A DNA stretch of 64,000 nt from Dipteronia dyeriana (Eukaryota; Streptophyta; Magnoliopsida; Sapindales; Sapindaceae). The stretch covers positions 71,204,154-71,268,153 of the forward strand of contig CM065298.1 in the NCBI GenBank assembly GCA_032871835.1, given 5' to 3'. Position numbers and translations under genes: made by a program. Shown in pieces: positions 22,543 through 34,843 of this stretch. Within the stretch, counting starts at the first letter, position 1. Each line of letters starts with the position of its first letter. The notes beneath the pieces are model-generated. The model was not told the origin of the DNA, did not search any database, and saw only the letters and a list, made by a program, of their open reading frames with translations.

Positions 22543-24747
22543 TGTAAATTCCCTTAACCAATTATAGTGTAAAATATACCTAGAGAGGAGTGAGGGGAGG
22601 GGTGAATAGGTATATGCTCAAATTTTAATCTTCTTTAAAAACACAAACAATCTTATACAACACTTAGTATAATATCCAAAATGATATATGACAAAGCAAA
22701 CGTTCAAGCAACACAAATCAACTGAGTAAAGAAATTAAATATGCTAAAAATCAACAAAAGATATTTACATGGTAAAACCTCCTAAGAGGAAACATCCACG
22801 AGTTGATACCGCAACCACTGGCAAAAGCAAATCCACTATTTCAAATAAGAGTTACACACTTAAGCAATCAACACATGCTCTCCAAGCTATCACTCTTACT
22901 CTACCCTTGAACCTAGTGATCTACTAAGCCGACTTCCTATCCAAGACCTCTTGTCTCTAGGAAGATTCCTTGCTCACCTTTCTGAATCCTCTCGACCTTA
23001 GGCAAGACTTCTTGCTCAACTATCCAAGTCCTCCCGACTCTAGTTGAGACTTCCTTGCTCAATAATCCGAGGTCTCACACCTCTTGTCGAGACTTCCACT
23101 TGCATAGCTATCCAAGTCCTCCCGACTCTAGCTAAGACTTCCAACTGCTCAATTCAAAGAATTACTATAAGATATGAGACTTCCTGCCTTTTCACAAGGC
23201 TTCTAAGTGATCATGAATGCAAACTGCAAACAAGCACTCAACTTAGAAAATGATGATCAACAAATTCTATGGACATGCAACCAGATAGCTAGATTATGTT
23301 TTCAAGGAACAATCACAAATGTATCTAGGCAACCTAAGCATGTTATCAACTAAGAACCAAAAAAATAAAATGAATATACCAATTGATGTAGACCTAGTTC
23401 TTAGAAAATTAAATTAAATATAGATATAGTCAATCAAGCATAAGAACAAAAGATTTCTAGAAACAATTTCATGTTTATCAAGTTTAGCACAAATCAGTCA
23501 ACTTATCATAAATCAAGATAAAATTGAAAATCAAATCAACAAACCACAAAATGATATCAAAATCATCTTATTCATGCTTCTTAATCAAAAGGAATCAATC
23601 AATAAGAAGATCTAAAAAGAAAACTAAGAAGAAGATGATTTTACCAACAAGGATGAAAATCACCAACAGAGGATCTGATCACAACGAAATATCTAGACAT
23701 CCTTTGGTTCTGGAAATGCTTGGGGTTTGTAGAACTCTTCAATACACTCGAAATCGGTTTTTGAATCAAGTGATTCGGAGTTGAAAAAAAGAAGTTATCA
23801 CAAAAACAAAAAAATCAAAATGTTGAGAGAAAAATTCTGCAATTGTTCTTCAAATTCGTTTTTTCTCAACTTGTAATGAATAAGAGGGAAGGAGAGGATT
23901 TAAAGAGAGAATGACCAAATGAAAAAATTGCCCTCTTTATTTAGTGTCTCCCTGAGATGGCGCATGGGCATCTTGGGGCAGAACACATTTGGGGCCGAGA
24001 TGGCCACTCGCCATCTCGGGATGGTGCAAGGTGATGGCTTAAGACATCGCACCTCACCCCTTGCGCTTCTCTCGCGTTCTTCAACCGTTTTTTTGCCTCC
24101 AAAATCCGAATTCGAATCTATTTGAAGATTACAAACCAGGAATCCCTCACGGACATGTAAATATAAGATACTCAACCCATAAAATAATAATTTGACTTGA
24201 TATACGAAGACAAAGACAATGTATGCAACATGAGTTGAAAGTGTAGTATCTTTTGACTTAGAACTCGAAATAAATAGTATGAGTAACCGAAATGACCGGC
24301 ACTCAATCAAGATTGATTTAAGACTAAATTAAAGTTCAATATCCACATTATACAAAAATATACACAAAAAAACACATTTCACACAAGAATGCAAACTACA
24401 TAGAGATAGTCTCCAATCATGCATTTTCCAAAACATGCTACTTTCATACAATTGCATGAGCATTCAACTTCAAGTGTGTGAATGTGTTATACCAAATGAT
24501 ATGCTACGATGCAGGGATAAAAATGTATGAATTATGTGTGTGTGCGCCTACACCTTGAAAGAGGAAGAAGAATCTTGATACCTTAGCATCCAAGTAAGCA
24601 CATATCCTCTTGAAGATGAACTTTGCATGCGAAGTCGCTTTCCATCTTTAAAGTTCGATCTAATCACGAACCACATAAGTAACTAAGCAATACAAACAAA
24701 GAGCATTTTGTTATGGAATCAAGCCAACACAAATCTAAAACTTAACA
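22543..24747 (-). repeat. 3' LTR of C (2205 bp)
   Basis: In + orientation it starts TGTAAATTCCCTTAACC and ends CTAAAACTTAACA. It is nearly collinear with 44130-46344. It contains the G-rich U5 motif (GAGAGGAGTGAGGGGAGG at 22574-22591), the array of about 40 bp (22930-23200), the palindrome zone (23948-24022) and frames such as 23900-24310 that only reflect it. Confidence 0.95.
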
Positions 24748-24759
24748 ATCTCCCCCTTT
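24748..24759 (-). promoter_or_regulatory. Polypurine tract of C
   Basis: ATCTCCCCCTTT adjoins the 3' LTR, on the minus strand AAAGGGGGAGAT. It is identical to the PPT of E (34647-34658). Additional CCCCCTT runs occur at about 25021, 25075, 25141 and 25312. Confidence 0.9.
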
Positions 24760-26706
24760 GGCTATTCCATGACAAAACCCCAACCTCACCATACAATGAT
24801 CACTCATAGTTGATTGCATCCTCACATTACAATGAGAACCCTAAACTAACATATCTTCAAGTCTTCATGAGTCTTCAAGACTCTCCTCTTTAATCATCAA
24901 GGCATCTGTGAGACAAGCACAACCAAACAAATAAGAGATCTTCTACAAAGAAGATTGGTGAGATATATCCACAAAAATCAAACAAGAAATCATTTATCTC
25001 ATATAAAAGGTCACTTTAAAGCACTTCCTTTAGAATTCTTTACACCCCCTTAAGAAAAGAGCTCTCCCCCTTAATACAAGAATGTCAATAAACCATAAAG
25101 AGGTACATTTCTTCAACACATGGTGAGGTATACATTTCTCCCCCTTTTTGACAAGAAATAGTCAAAGAGACAAACAAGGGTTTAATAAGGGAGCAAAGCA
25201 AATATATGAGATAAGTAACATTCATTTTCATTGTTCAGGTATGTCATTTTTTTATCTAAATAAAATCATGTGAACTTATCATAAAAGAGAACAAAGTCTA
25301 GCATACTATGCTCCCCCTTGATAAGTGCTCTATCTAAGATTAAGATAGGATATTGTTCACAATGATATCCACACAATCACACAATCATGCAATTTTAAAG
25401 AAATTCAACAAAATAAGCTCCACAAACTACGAGAGATACACCAAGATTTTCAATCTCTCTCATAATTCTTCTAAAATTGCTAACAAATCAAATTCACTTG
25501 TAAGCAAAATAAGTGTGTGTGTGGATTTGCTTCAAACATTTATAAAGGAGTAATTGGATCATAAACATGAAAACCATATCAATATCTATTCATCCTAAGC
25601 TTTTCCATAAAAGGTCAAACCGATTATCATCCAGAAATTTTTGCTTTTTAGAGAATAGATTTCAACATATGAGCATGTGTGTACATGTGGTTCGCAATCC
25701 CATTTCTGTTTTTCAACCCGATCAAACACAATTTTCAACTATACTTTTTTAAGCCTTCCTCCATTTCTTTTTAGTCTTTGAATCAAAGATTTTTTTATTG
25801 ATTCCTTGCAACACTTCTTTGATTTTTTTTAAACATAAAAATATACACTTCATGACGGCTTTCACTCATCACAATGGTGAAGCCCTTTCCTATATTGGGT
25901 GGCTTCACAACCAAAGTGTCTATCCCTTTTCATGAAGGTGCTCATTGAATTCTATGTTGTTGCCGAAGCAAAATGGATACTAACCATAGGTCATCTTAAA
26001 TGTACTAGTTAAAAGACTTCAAGGTGCATCCATAACTCACATATCTTCAAACTCAACTTACTCAAACTAAACATATGAGAGAAACAAAGTGTGCATTTTT
26101 GAAAACCAATTTTGTTAAGGCTTAAAAGCACATGATCTAAAAGCAATACAAAGAGACTTACTTAAGATCTTTACTTCTCAATAGAGTAGCTTTCATTGAA
26201 TATGAAGGTCATATTTTTTCAAAAGTATGCCACTTATCAATCAAACAAGCATTTCACACATCATATATAAGATCATTCTTAACAAATCACTAAATGATCT
26301 TTAGAGAGCAAATGTCATCAAGAACCATACGAAAGCTATACTAGTTCTCTAATATGACATGCGACATGATGTAATGCACACATAGAGTTGAAAAGATGAA
26401 TCAAGAAAGCATGATTTAGAGTAGAGATATACATTAGCAAGCTTTTCATCAATGTAAAGTCTTCGCCCTTTTTATGAGCTCTCTTGGCTTGTTGGTCCTC
26501 ATGAAAATAAGTTGTTGGTGTGTCTTCCCAAGAGAATAAAGACTAAACATCTCAACTCAAACAAAAAAATAAAATGACTTTCTCCAAAAGTCTTAACAAA
26601 TTATACCAAACAGATTTCAAAATTAGACTTCTCTAAAGTCAACCAACAAATTTTGACCATCATAGTGAAAGTATGAGAATATTAAGTCCATGTATTGACT
26701 AGAGAC
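24760..26706 (-). other. 3' non-coding region of C
   Basis: No ORF resembling ORF2 is found here. In minus orientation the stretch contains, before the PPT, several PPT-like purine runs (complements at 25021, 25075, 25141, 25312), and the GCTTTCAC/GCCCTTTCC repeat zone and CCGATTATCATCC motif (25603-25985) conserved with A, D and E. It is interrupted by E after 26706 and continues at 40892. Confidence 0.65.
26702..26706. repeat. TSD of element E, left copy (GAGAC)
   Basis: GAGAC precedes the 5' LTR of E and is repeated at 40892-40896 after its 3' LTR. Confidence 0.9.
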
Positions 26707-29306
26707 TGCCAGGTTTTAGTTTGTGTTGGCATGAATTCCATATCAAAATGATGTTTACTTGTAATGACTTAGTAGTTTAGGTTCATGATGATTCAAGCTT
26801 CAAGGAAGAAAAAACAACAAGTCAAAGCAATTTCTAAGTCTTTAAAGAGAAAGGATGCAATATGGTTCTACAAAGGTAAACTAAGACCTTATCTTTCTCT
26901 TACAAGGCTTAGGCACACACACATATATCATACATTTGTGTCTCTGCATCGTTGTGCACCATTATAGGCACACACATACAATTCATTCAAATTTTTTCCT
27001 GCATCGTTGTGCACCATGTATAACATATTCACACACTTTAAGATGAATGCTTATGCATTGGTTTGGAAATAACATGTTTTGGAATATGCATGATTGGAAA
27101 CTATCTCTATGTAGTTTGCATTCTAGTGTGATTTGTGTTTGTGTGTGTATATGTTTGTATAACATGGATATAAAACTTGGATTTTGTCTTAAATCATTCT
27201 CGACTGAGTTCCGGTCATTTCGGTTACTCATACTATTGATTTCAAGTTCTAAGTCAAAAGATACTACACTTTCAACTAATGTTTCATACATTGTTTTCGT
27301 CTTCGTATATCGAGTCGAATTATTATTTTATGGGTTGAGTATCTTATATGTCCAGGTCCATGTGAGAGTTATAGCTTGTAATCCACAAACAGATTCAAAT
27401 TCTGATTTCGTAGGCTGGAGAATGGTCGAAGAACGCGAAGGAAGGTCAAAGGAGAAAGTAGCATGCAATGTCTTCTTTCCCGAGATGGCGCGTGGCCATC
27501 TCGGGGCAGAAGGCTTGCTGCCCCGAGATGCCCTCGTGCACTCTTGGACAGCCAGCTTGCTTGGCTTAATCTTGCCCCACTTGGTCATTTCACATGTCCA
27601 AGTTTCCCACTCTTTTATAAACTCTTTCCCTCTCACATTTCATTCTAAGAAGAAATTCAAATCAAGTGTGCAGAAATTTTCTCTCTAAATTTTCTCACCT
27701 TCCAAACACCTTAACTTCTTCATTTGAACTCCGATTTGAGTGATTCAAAGTTGAGAGTGTTCACCTATTGATCCTCCATATTTTCTCTGAGGGTTTGAGT
27801 TAATTTGTCTACTGTTTTTGGTGTCTAATCATACAAAAACGGGACTGCACCTAAATCAACTAAGGTATTGATTTTCTCTCAAAGTTTTCTTTTAAAACTT
27901 GGTCAATTGCCTTAGGTTTTCTTCTTCTACATATATTTGTTTATTGTTAGTGTTTTGAACACTTTCAAAGCTAGGTTGAGTTTCAATTGAAATCATTCAT
28001 GTTGAGTTAGGTTTTGATTTTGCCTATGTTATCACATGTTTGGGATTGTATTGTGCTAGCTTTGATTCTAGGACTATTTTATGATCTTTGATTGTTTGAT
28101 TTTGTGAAAAATAGTTCCTCACATGTATTAGGCTCTCTTGGCCGAATTTCTCACATAATACATGTGCTAATGTTCTTTTGAGCTATTCATGTGATTTGTT
28201 GAATCTATGATTAGGAATATGCTCTAAAACTTTTGCTTAAATCTATTTGACTTTGTCATATGATTTTAGCATGTTTTAGGTTTTTGTGATTTAAACTTGA
28301 TCTTGTGATTTGTTGAACATATCTTGGGATTCAAGTTTGGATATATGCATGTATCTAGGATGTGATTAATATTGAACATATTTAAAATGATCTAGATTTG
28401 ATTACACATGCATGACTAACTAGACTATATGTGATTTGTGCATTCATGCTCATGTCTAGTATTTACCATAGGATGTGTTGATCATAGCATTCTATGTTGC
28501 GTGCTTGTTTGCGTTTTGCATTCATGATCACCTAGATTCCTTGTGACAAGGAAGTCTTGACAATAGGTGTGAGACCTATGGTGTTGAGCAAGAAGTCTTG
28601 GTAAGAGGTGTGAAGCCTTGGATTGTCGAGCAAAGAAGTCTTGGCTAGAGGTGTGAAGCCTTGGATAGTCGAGCAAGAAGTCTTGCCTAGAGTTAGGAGA
28701 ACTCGGATAGGTGAGCAAGGAAGTCTTGACTAGAGTTGTGAGGACTTAGTTGAGCAAGAAGCCTTTCCTTTGGTTGTGAGGATCCAGATAGAGTGAGCAA
28801 GGAAGTCTTGACAAGAGGTGTGAAGCCTCAGATTGTTGAGCATAGGGTGACAACTTCTAGACTAGGATAGAAGAATAGTTTCTAGGTGAAGAGGTCACTT
28901 GAGAGATTGTACTTGTCTTATCTACTAGTGGATTTTGTTTGTCGGTGGCTGCTAGCCAATGGATGTTTCCTCTTCAGAGGTTTACCACGTTATATCTTGT
29001 GTCAACTTTTCTCTATCCCTATCTCTTTGATATTTGTATTATGGATAGAACTTTTTATGTATGTTGACTTCCTTTCTATAATATAGATTGTGTATGTGTT
29101 ACAATTACTTATTTGTATCACACTTTACTTGTGTTTATATATTGATTAATTGTCTTTAATTAATATATATATATATATATATATTGTTATACAAGCAATC
29201 TATAGGGACAAACTTTTGTTTGCTTCTGAGGGAGTCGAAAAAGGTGTCTAACCTATTCACCCCCCTCTAGGTTAGCCTTGAGCATTTAACCGTGATTGCA
29301 TTTTCA
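26707..29306 (+). repeat. 5' LTR of E
   Basis: TGCCAGGTTTTAG start (TGTTAG in other copies), GCATTTTCA end. The palindrome pair is at 27478-27530, a TATA-like TTTTATAAAC at 27611-27620, the array of about 40 bp at 28550-28850, a (TA)n run at 29163-29185, and the C-rich CCTATTCACCCCCCTC near 29258. The 213-aa frame at 27047-27688 lies fully inside the LTR and is not kept in other copies. Confidence 0.95.
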
Positions 29307-29323
29307 ATTGGTATTAGCGCAAG
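29307..29323 (+). promoter_or_regulatory. Primer-binding site of E, degenerate
   Basis: ATTGGTATTAGCGCAAG, compared with ATTGGTATCAGAGCAGG on the reverse strand in D (57805-57821). Several changes suggest decay after insertion. Confidence 0.8.
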
Positions 29324-29391
29324 ACACTAGATTGCACTTAGTGTGAGTCCGGGGTGATACTTTCACGATTTTTTGCAAGGCGTTTGAAGTC

Positions 29392-31458
29392 ATGGGTTTA
29401 TAAGATGATATAATGGTGGAAGGAGCCTCAAATACTAGGCCACCATTACTTCGTGGCTCTAACTATATTGGAAGTTGAGGATGAAAGCCTACATCTGCTC
29501 TATTGATGAAAGGGCTTGGATGGTAGTTGAAGAAGGTTATAGTCCTTCTACCAAGGTTTAAGAGGATGAAACCATGATACTCAAGCCAATGAGTAAATGG
29601 ACAACAAATGAGTTTGAGGTTTCTAAATGGCACCATCGTGCTATGAATGCCATCTTCGGAGGAGTTGATGGGCATCGATTCTCCTACATTCAAAATCTTG
29701 AATCCATAAAGGAAGCTTGGGATACTCTCCAAGTTACTAATGAAGGCACCTTAGCGTTGAAGAAATTGAGGCTTCAAATGTTGGCATCACAATTTGAAGG
29801 TTTAAGTATGGGTGAGGAAGAAAAGTTCGAAGACTTCCAATTCCGGCTTCTTAACATAGCTAACCAATGTCAAGCACTTGGAGTACCTATCTCAAAAGAG
29901 CGTTTAAATTGGAAAATCCTTAGGTCTCTCCCTAATAGATTCAAAACAAAGGTGACGGCCGTTGAGGAAAGCAAGGATGTGGATAGTATGAATATCGATG
30001 AGTTGCTTGGGTCTCTCCAAACTTATGAGATGTGCTTGAAGCCAAAGATCAAGAGTAAGGGAATCGCTCTCAATGTTATTGAGGATAAGAGTGATGATGA
30101 AAATGAAGAGATGGCACTCTTGGTTAGAAGGTTCAAGAAGTTTCTAAAGAAGAATGCCAAGCCTAAAGGCAAGTCTTCTAAGGAAAAAGAAGTCAAGAGA
30201 ACATCATCTCCAAGAATTGTGAAGAATAGTCAAGCCATGAACAAGAAAGAGGTTCAATGCTATAATTGTCAAGGTTTTGGTCACTTTACTACTGAGTCAC
30301 CAAGTAGCCATCTAAGAAAGACAAGAAAGGAAAAGTGTTGGCGGCTACTTTGAGTGATGATAATTCTAGTGATAATGAGAGCTATAGTAGTGAGTCTTCA
30401 AGTGATGAAGAGTTGGTCAGCAACTTTGTAGCTCTAACGACTTCTCATTCTCCACTAGATGTTAGTAGTACAATATCTTTGAACAAGAACTTTGATGCAA
30501 ATCATGATGGAAGTTCTAGTTCCATTCCTACTAATCTTGAGTTGTTGAAAAAGATAGGAAAACTTGAAGAAGCTAGAGACAATGCTCAAAGTGAAGTAGT
30601 TGAGAAGGATGATTTGATCAAGAAGCAACTAGATGAGTTTGTGGTTGTTACTCGTACACTTCTTGGTGAGAAAGGTGATATTATGAAGAAGTTTAAAGAA
30701 CTTGAAATGATAAACCTTAAGAAGGATAATGTGATATCTTCTTTGAAGAAAAGAGAACAAGAATTGATGGAAGAAATAGACACGGCTAAGGAAGCTATCA
30801 AGGACTTAGTGAATGATTCGGTTAGTGTGTCTAGTGTTAGGAATCTTGTTAACTCTCATAGTGGTGAAGACTACTTGGTAGTTGAAGAGGAGCTCTTTGA
30901 AGCATCACTTCCTACACACTTTGATGAAGTCGTGATTGATAAGAAACCACACAAGAAGAGAAGATCAAAAGCTAAGAAGAAGTTGGCGAACAAGGTATAT
31001 TTGTAAACTCCTAGTGAAGCTTGTTCAACTCCAAATGGCATAATCTCATCTTTCATTCCAATTTGACATTATTGTAACACAATAGGTCACACTAAGCCTA
31101 GGTGTTATAAATATATTGAAAAATGCAAATTAGGAAATGAATCTAGGGACAAGGAGATTAGACTTCAACTTGAACATGCTAAGGCCTTGAAAGTTGAGAA
31201 ATATGATAATGTTGCTAAGCATGAGAAGAAGTTGTGGAGTAGAAAGAATTCTAATCTTGTTTAAATTGACAAAGTTTGTGTTGAAAATGTTAAGGAAGAG
31301 TGTGTTAATGATATTCTTGTTAATCAAGTCATTGAAGGACTTTACTCTAGATTTAAAATTGTTGTCAAGGATGATATTGGAAATGTTTGTGTAGGTACAC
31401 CCAAGAACAAGTGATTCAAGGGTGAGTGCTCTTATCACTAATATAAGAAGCACATGTG
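29392..31458 (+). pseudogene. gag: Sirevirus-like gag pseudogene (E)
   Basis: The original start is probably ATG 29392 (MGL, then a stop). A loss of bases near 29466 shifts the frame and TAA interrupts near 29559. The long open part 29574-30353 carries 'WHHRAMNAIFGGVDGHRFSY', 'LGVPISKERLNWKILRSLPN' and knuckle 1 C-YN-C-QGFG-H-FTTE; a base lost near 30297 removes the last Cys. Frame 30335-31006 continues with an acidic Ser/Asp/Glu stretch and a Lys/Glu-rich coiled coil, then 'HKKRRSKAKKKLANK'. After the stop at 31004 the second knuckle is readable with its first Cys lost (HYCNTIGHTKPRC), then 'CVNDILVNQVIEGLYSRFKI' and 'VCVGTPKNK' to about 31458. It would build the nucleocapsid; about 660 codons in the intact state by inference. 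No pol follows. Confidence 0.9.
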
Positions 31459-33128
31459 AGATAGCTTTGAGGCTATATATCAATTGTGTTGAGAATTCTT
31501 GCTTGCTATATTTGAATACTCCATGTATTGATATGAACTTGGTTATCTCACATCATTGTTGTTATTATGGTGAAAATTTGTTGATTAACTTTAAAGAAGT
31601 TATTTTGTTATATGTGTTGATTAAGTTGAGATATTATGCTTTTTATACTCTTATTGTGAAACATCGTCAACTTGATGTCATGAGGACATTCAAGGCAAGA
31701 GTGCTCATAAAAAGGGCGGAAGTATGATATTTGGTGAATATAATGTGCAAAACGGTATCTCTATACTCTAAATGCATATTCTCTTTGATATTATTCTTTT
31801 AACTCAAATTTTGACATACATCTCATATCATGTCATATTAGAGAATTGTGTATAGCATGTATATGGTTCTCATCGACATTTGCTATTTTAGGATCTAATA
31901 GTGATATTGTTCTTATTGATCTTAACTTTGATGATTGTTTGTGTATAGTATATTGAGTGGCATTACTTTTGAAAATATGAGCTTCATATTCTTTGAAAGC
32001 TACTCATTAGAGAAGTAATGATCTTGAATAAGTCTCTACTTATTGCTCTTAGATCATGTGCTTATGAGCCATAAAATCTTGTTTTTCTAAATTTTGCACT
32101 ATGCTTCTCTTATATGTTTTGGTAGTAAGTTGAGTTTACTAATATGTAAACATTGGATACACCTTGAAGTTTTTGTGCTTAAGTACATTTAAAATGACCT
32201 ATGTTTAGTATCCATTTTGCTTCGGCAATTACATAGAACTCAACGAGCACCTTCATAAAATGGCTACACACATTGGTTGTGAAAGCTACCCAATGTTGGA
32301 AAGAGCTACACCATTGTGATGAGTGAAAGCCTTCATGAAGTGAATTTTTGTTTATGTAAAAAATAAATGGAAAACTCAAAGAAGTGTTGAAATGAAATTA
32401 TAAAAAAAATCTTTGATTCAAAGCCTAAAAAGAAAAGGAGGAAGGCTTAAAAATGAGTTTAGTTGAAAATCAAAAGTGCTCGGATTGAAAAACAGAAATG
32501 GGATGACGAGCCACATGCACACACATGCTCATATGTTGAAATCTATTATCTTAATAGCAAAAATTCCGGATGATAATCGGTTTGACTTTTTATGGAAAAA
32601 GCTTAAGATGAATAGTTGTTTGAAATTGCTTGCATGTTGATTATCAAACTACTTATTGATATATATTTGAAGCATATCTCTCACACACATACTTTGTTTA
32701 TGAGTATGATGATATTTTTACAATTGTTGAAGAATTATGAGAGAACTTGAAAAATCTTTGTGTATCTCTCTTAGCATATGAAGCTTATTTTGTTGATATT
32801 TCTTCAAATTGCTTGAATGTGTGATTGTGTGAATATCTTTGTGAACTCTATGCTATCATTGATTTTAGTTATAGCATTTATCAAGGGGGAGCATTGTATG
32901 CTAGACATTGTTCTCTTTTATGATATGTTCACATGCTTCATTTTGTTACATGTTGGCATATTTTTGACTTAATGATACTTGTAAGATATTACTCACTATC
33001 TTTGTCTTGCATGATGATTCATTCTTAAGTCATATGTCATTGTGTTTATATATTTGTGACTAATAAGTTTGTTTTGTCTTTCACTCACTTTTGTTGTATG
33101 TACAAAACATCTTATTTCACAAGAACAA
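31459..33128 (+). other. Conserved non-coding linker (E)
   Basis: 1.67 kb collinear with 16991-18653 of A. It holds the GCTAC repeat zone (32237-32345), CCGGATGATAATCGG (32567-32581) and CAAGGGGGAGCATTG (32882-32896). No credible ORF in either strand. Confidence 0.75.
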
Positions 33129-34190
33129 ATGGGAAGAACTAAATTTATCGGAAGTGGACATCAATCGAATCCCATTGTGAAAGACAAGTCTACCTCAAAG
33201 GGATCCAAAGCTTCAAGATCAAAGGATTTAGGGATCCTTGCAACTAAAATGATATTTCAAGAGAGAGGTATTGACTTAGGTAAATGTAAAGATTCTTATG
33301 TTCTTAAATGCATTAAAGATAGAAATTGGGAATCTTGGGTGAGCATGCAAGGAATAGTGAATGACACTATTGTTAGAGAATTTTATCATGAAAATAGAGA
33401 AATTGCCACCTTATTGTATGCTTTGATAGAGATTAGGGGGGTTGTGTTTAGAGTTAACCCTGTAAACATTAACAAGTTTCTTGGGCTATCTAGTGATATT
33501 GATTCAAACTTTCTAGATGTTGATATCATTGAGAATCTTAATATCATGGGTAGAACTCTATGTGACAATGCTTCTTTTGAGTGGAAAGGTAGAGCATATA
33601 TTATTCAACATGAGTTAACTATGGCAAGTGCATTTTAGCATCTTTTTATATGCACAAATATTATAGGATCTTCGAATTCAACCGAGTTGAATAAAGACAA
33701 GATCAAAATAGTATATACATTGGTGACTAATCAACCTATAAACTTTGGGGATTTGCTTATGTTTTATTTGGATAATACAGCTTTCTCAACTAGAGGAGAT
33801 TAAAAGCTTGCATTAACGGGGTTTATAACTTCTTTGTGTTTATCTCGTGGTGTTCAGAGTAGTGGAGGTGATATGTTGGTACAACCCTTGGAAATGTATA
33901 GTGATAAACGTGTGTCATACATGTCATATAAGGATAAGGGTAAGACATGTGATACTTTTGGACTATTTAGTAGTTCACAAGTTGATTGTCAAGTGACTAG
34001 CATAAACGTTCTTCTGGATTGGGCTTTACATTTGAAGAAGAAGGTTGATGAGCTTTGTGATATAGTTGAAAAACAAGATGCTAGAATAAAAGAGTTGGAG
34101 GAGTGTATTGCATCAAGTTCAAGACCACCTCTAAAACATTATGTTAGGTCAACTACACGCACAACTTTCTTTGATGGATCTAGTAGCTAG
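33129..34190 (+). pseudogene. ORF2, plant-transposon-protein-like, full length with two stops (E)
   Basis: One frame of 353 codons runs from ATG 33129 to TAG 34190 without any frameshift; only TAG at 33636 (in place of Trp, seen in A and D) and a TAA near 33801 interrupt it. Layout: basic Ser/Lys-rich residues 1-40; 'FQERGIDLGKCKDSYVLKCI' at about 45-65; 'RGVVFRVNPVNINKFLGLSS' at about 103-122; 'TLCDNASFEWKGRAYIIQHE' at about 145-165; HLFICTNIIGSS...INFGDLL at about 171-215; 'KTCDTFGLFSSSQVDCQVTS' at about 275-294; a C-terminal heptad-like KKKVDELCDIVEKQDARIKE; then a Ser/Arg tail. It resembles PF20167 proteins of unknown function. It lies in the position where Sireviruses may carry an env-like ORF, but no signal peptide or membrane segment is seen. 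Function unknown. Confidence 0.8.
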
Positions 34191-34238
34191 TATTTCAGTC
34201 TCATGGTATATTTATAACCTTTTGGCATCATTTCATGT

Positions 34239-34658
34239 CAAAAAGTGGGAGAAAAGAGTTGTTAAGTGTTGCTAGTTACTTAGTTTCCTTTTTATGTTGT
34301 TTTTGTGAACTTTTGAACTTTCAATGGTATGTAATAATTAGTCTTTAGATCTGGTTAAGAATTCTTGTATTTGGCATGTATTGAGGGGGATATACATGTA
34401 TTTGTGGACTTAATTGTATATTCTTATCCATATTAGATGTTGCCATTTGTTGTTTTTCTATTGTATATGCATTGTGCTTTGAGATGATTTGTAGGTTGCT
34501 TCAAGAGAAATCAAGATGAAGTTCAAGAGTTGGTGAAGATTAGTTATAGGAATCTTACTCATTGTAATGTGAGGGAGTGATTTTGTGACCTATCTTCATT
34601 TTTATATTTGTAGTAAATGTATAGGTGTTTTGATATGGAATTTGCCAAAGGGGGAGAT
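34239..34658 (+). promoter_or_regulatory. Multiple polypurine tracts of E
   Basis: Purine runs AAAAAGTGGGAGAAAAGAG (about 34240), GAGGGGGATA (about 34383) and AAAGGGGGAGAT (34647-34658) lie between the ORF2 stop and the 3' LTR start at 34659. Only the last adjoins the LTR. Repeated PPT-like motifs here are a known Sirevirus trait. Confidence 0.8.
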
Positions 34659-34843
34659 TGTTAGATTTTAGTTTGTGTTGGCATGAATTCCATATCAAAA
34701 TGATGTTTACTTGTAATGACTTAGTTGTTTAGGTTCATGATGATTCAAGCTTCAAGGAAGAAGAAACAACAAGTCAAAGCAAGTTCTAAGTCTTCAAAGA
34801 GAAAGGATGCAATATGGTTCTACAAAGGTATACTAAGACCTTA
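34659..34843 (+). repeat. 3' LTR of E, first part
   Basis: TGTTAGATTTTAG start. It matches 26707-26891 and is interrupted by F after 34843. Confidence 0.95.
34839..34843. repeat. TSD of element F, left copy (CCTTA)
   Basis: CCTTA before the LTR start TGATATG and again at 38475-38479, restoring the collinear LTR of E (AAGACCTTATCTTTC at 26886). Confidence 0.9.

Noticed and set aside
27047..27688. 213-aa open frame, the longest inside an LTR
   Set aside because: It lies wholly in the E 5' LTR; the same region in A, D and the E 3' LTR is broken differently, and the composition follows the palindromes and T-rich text.
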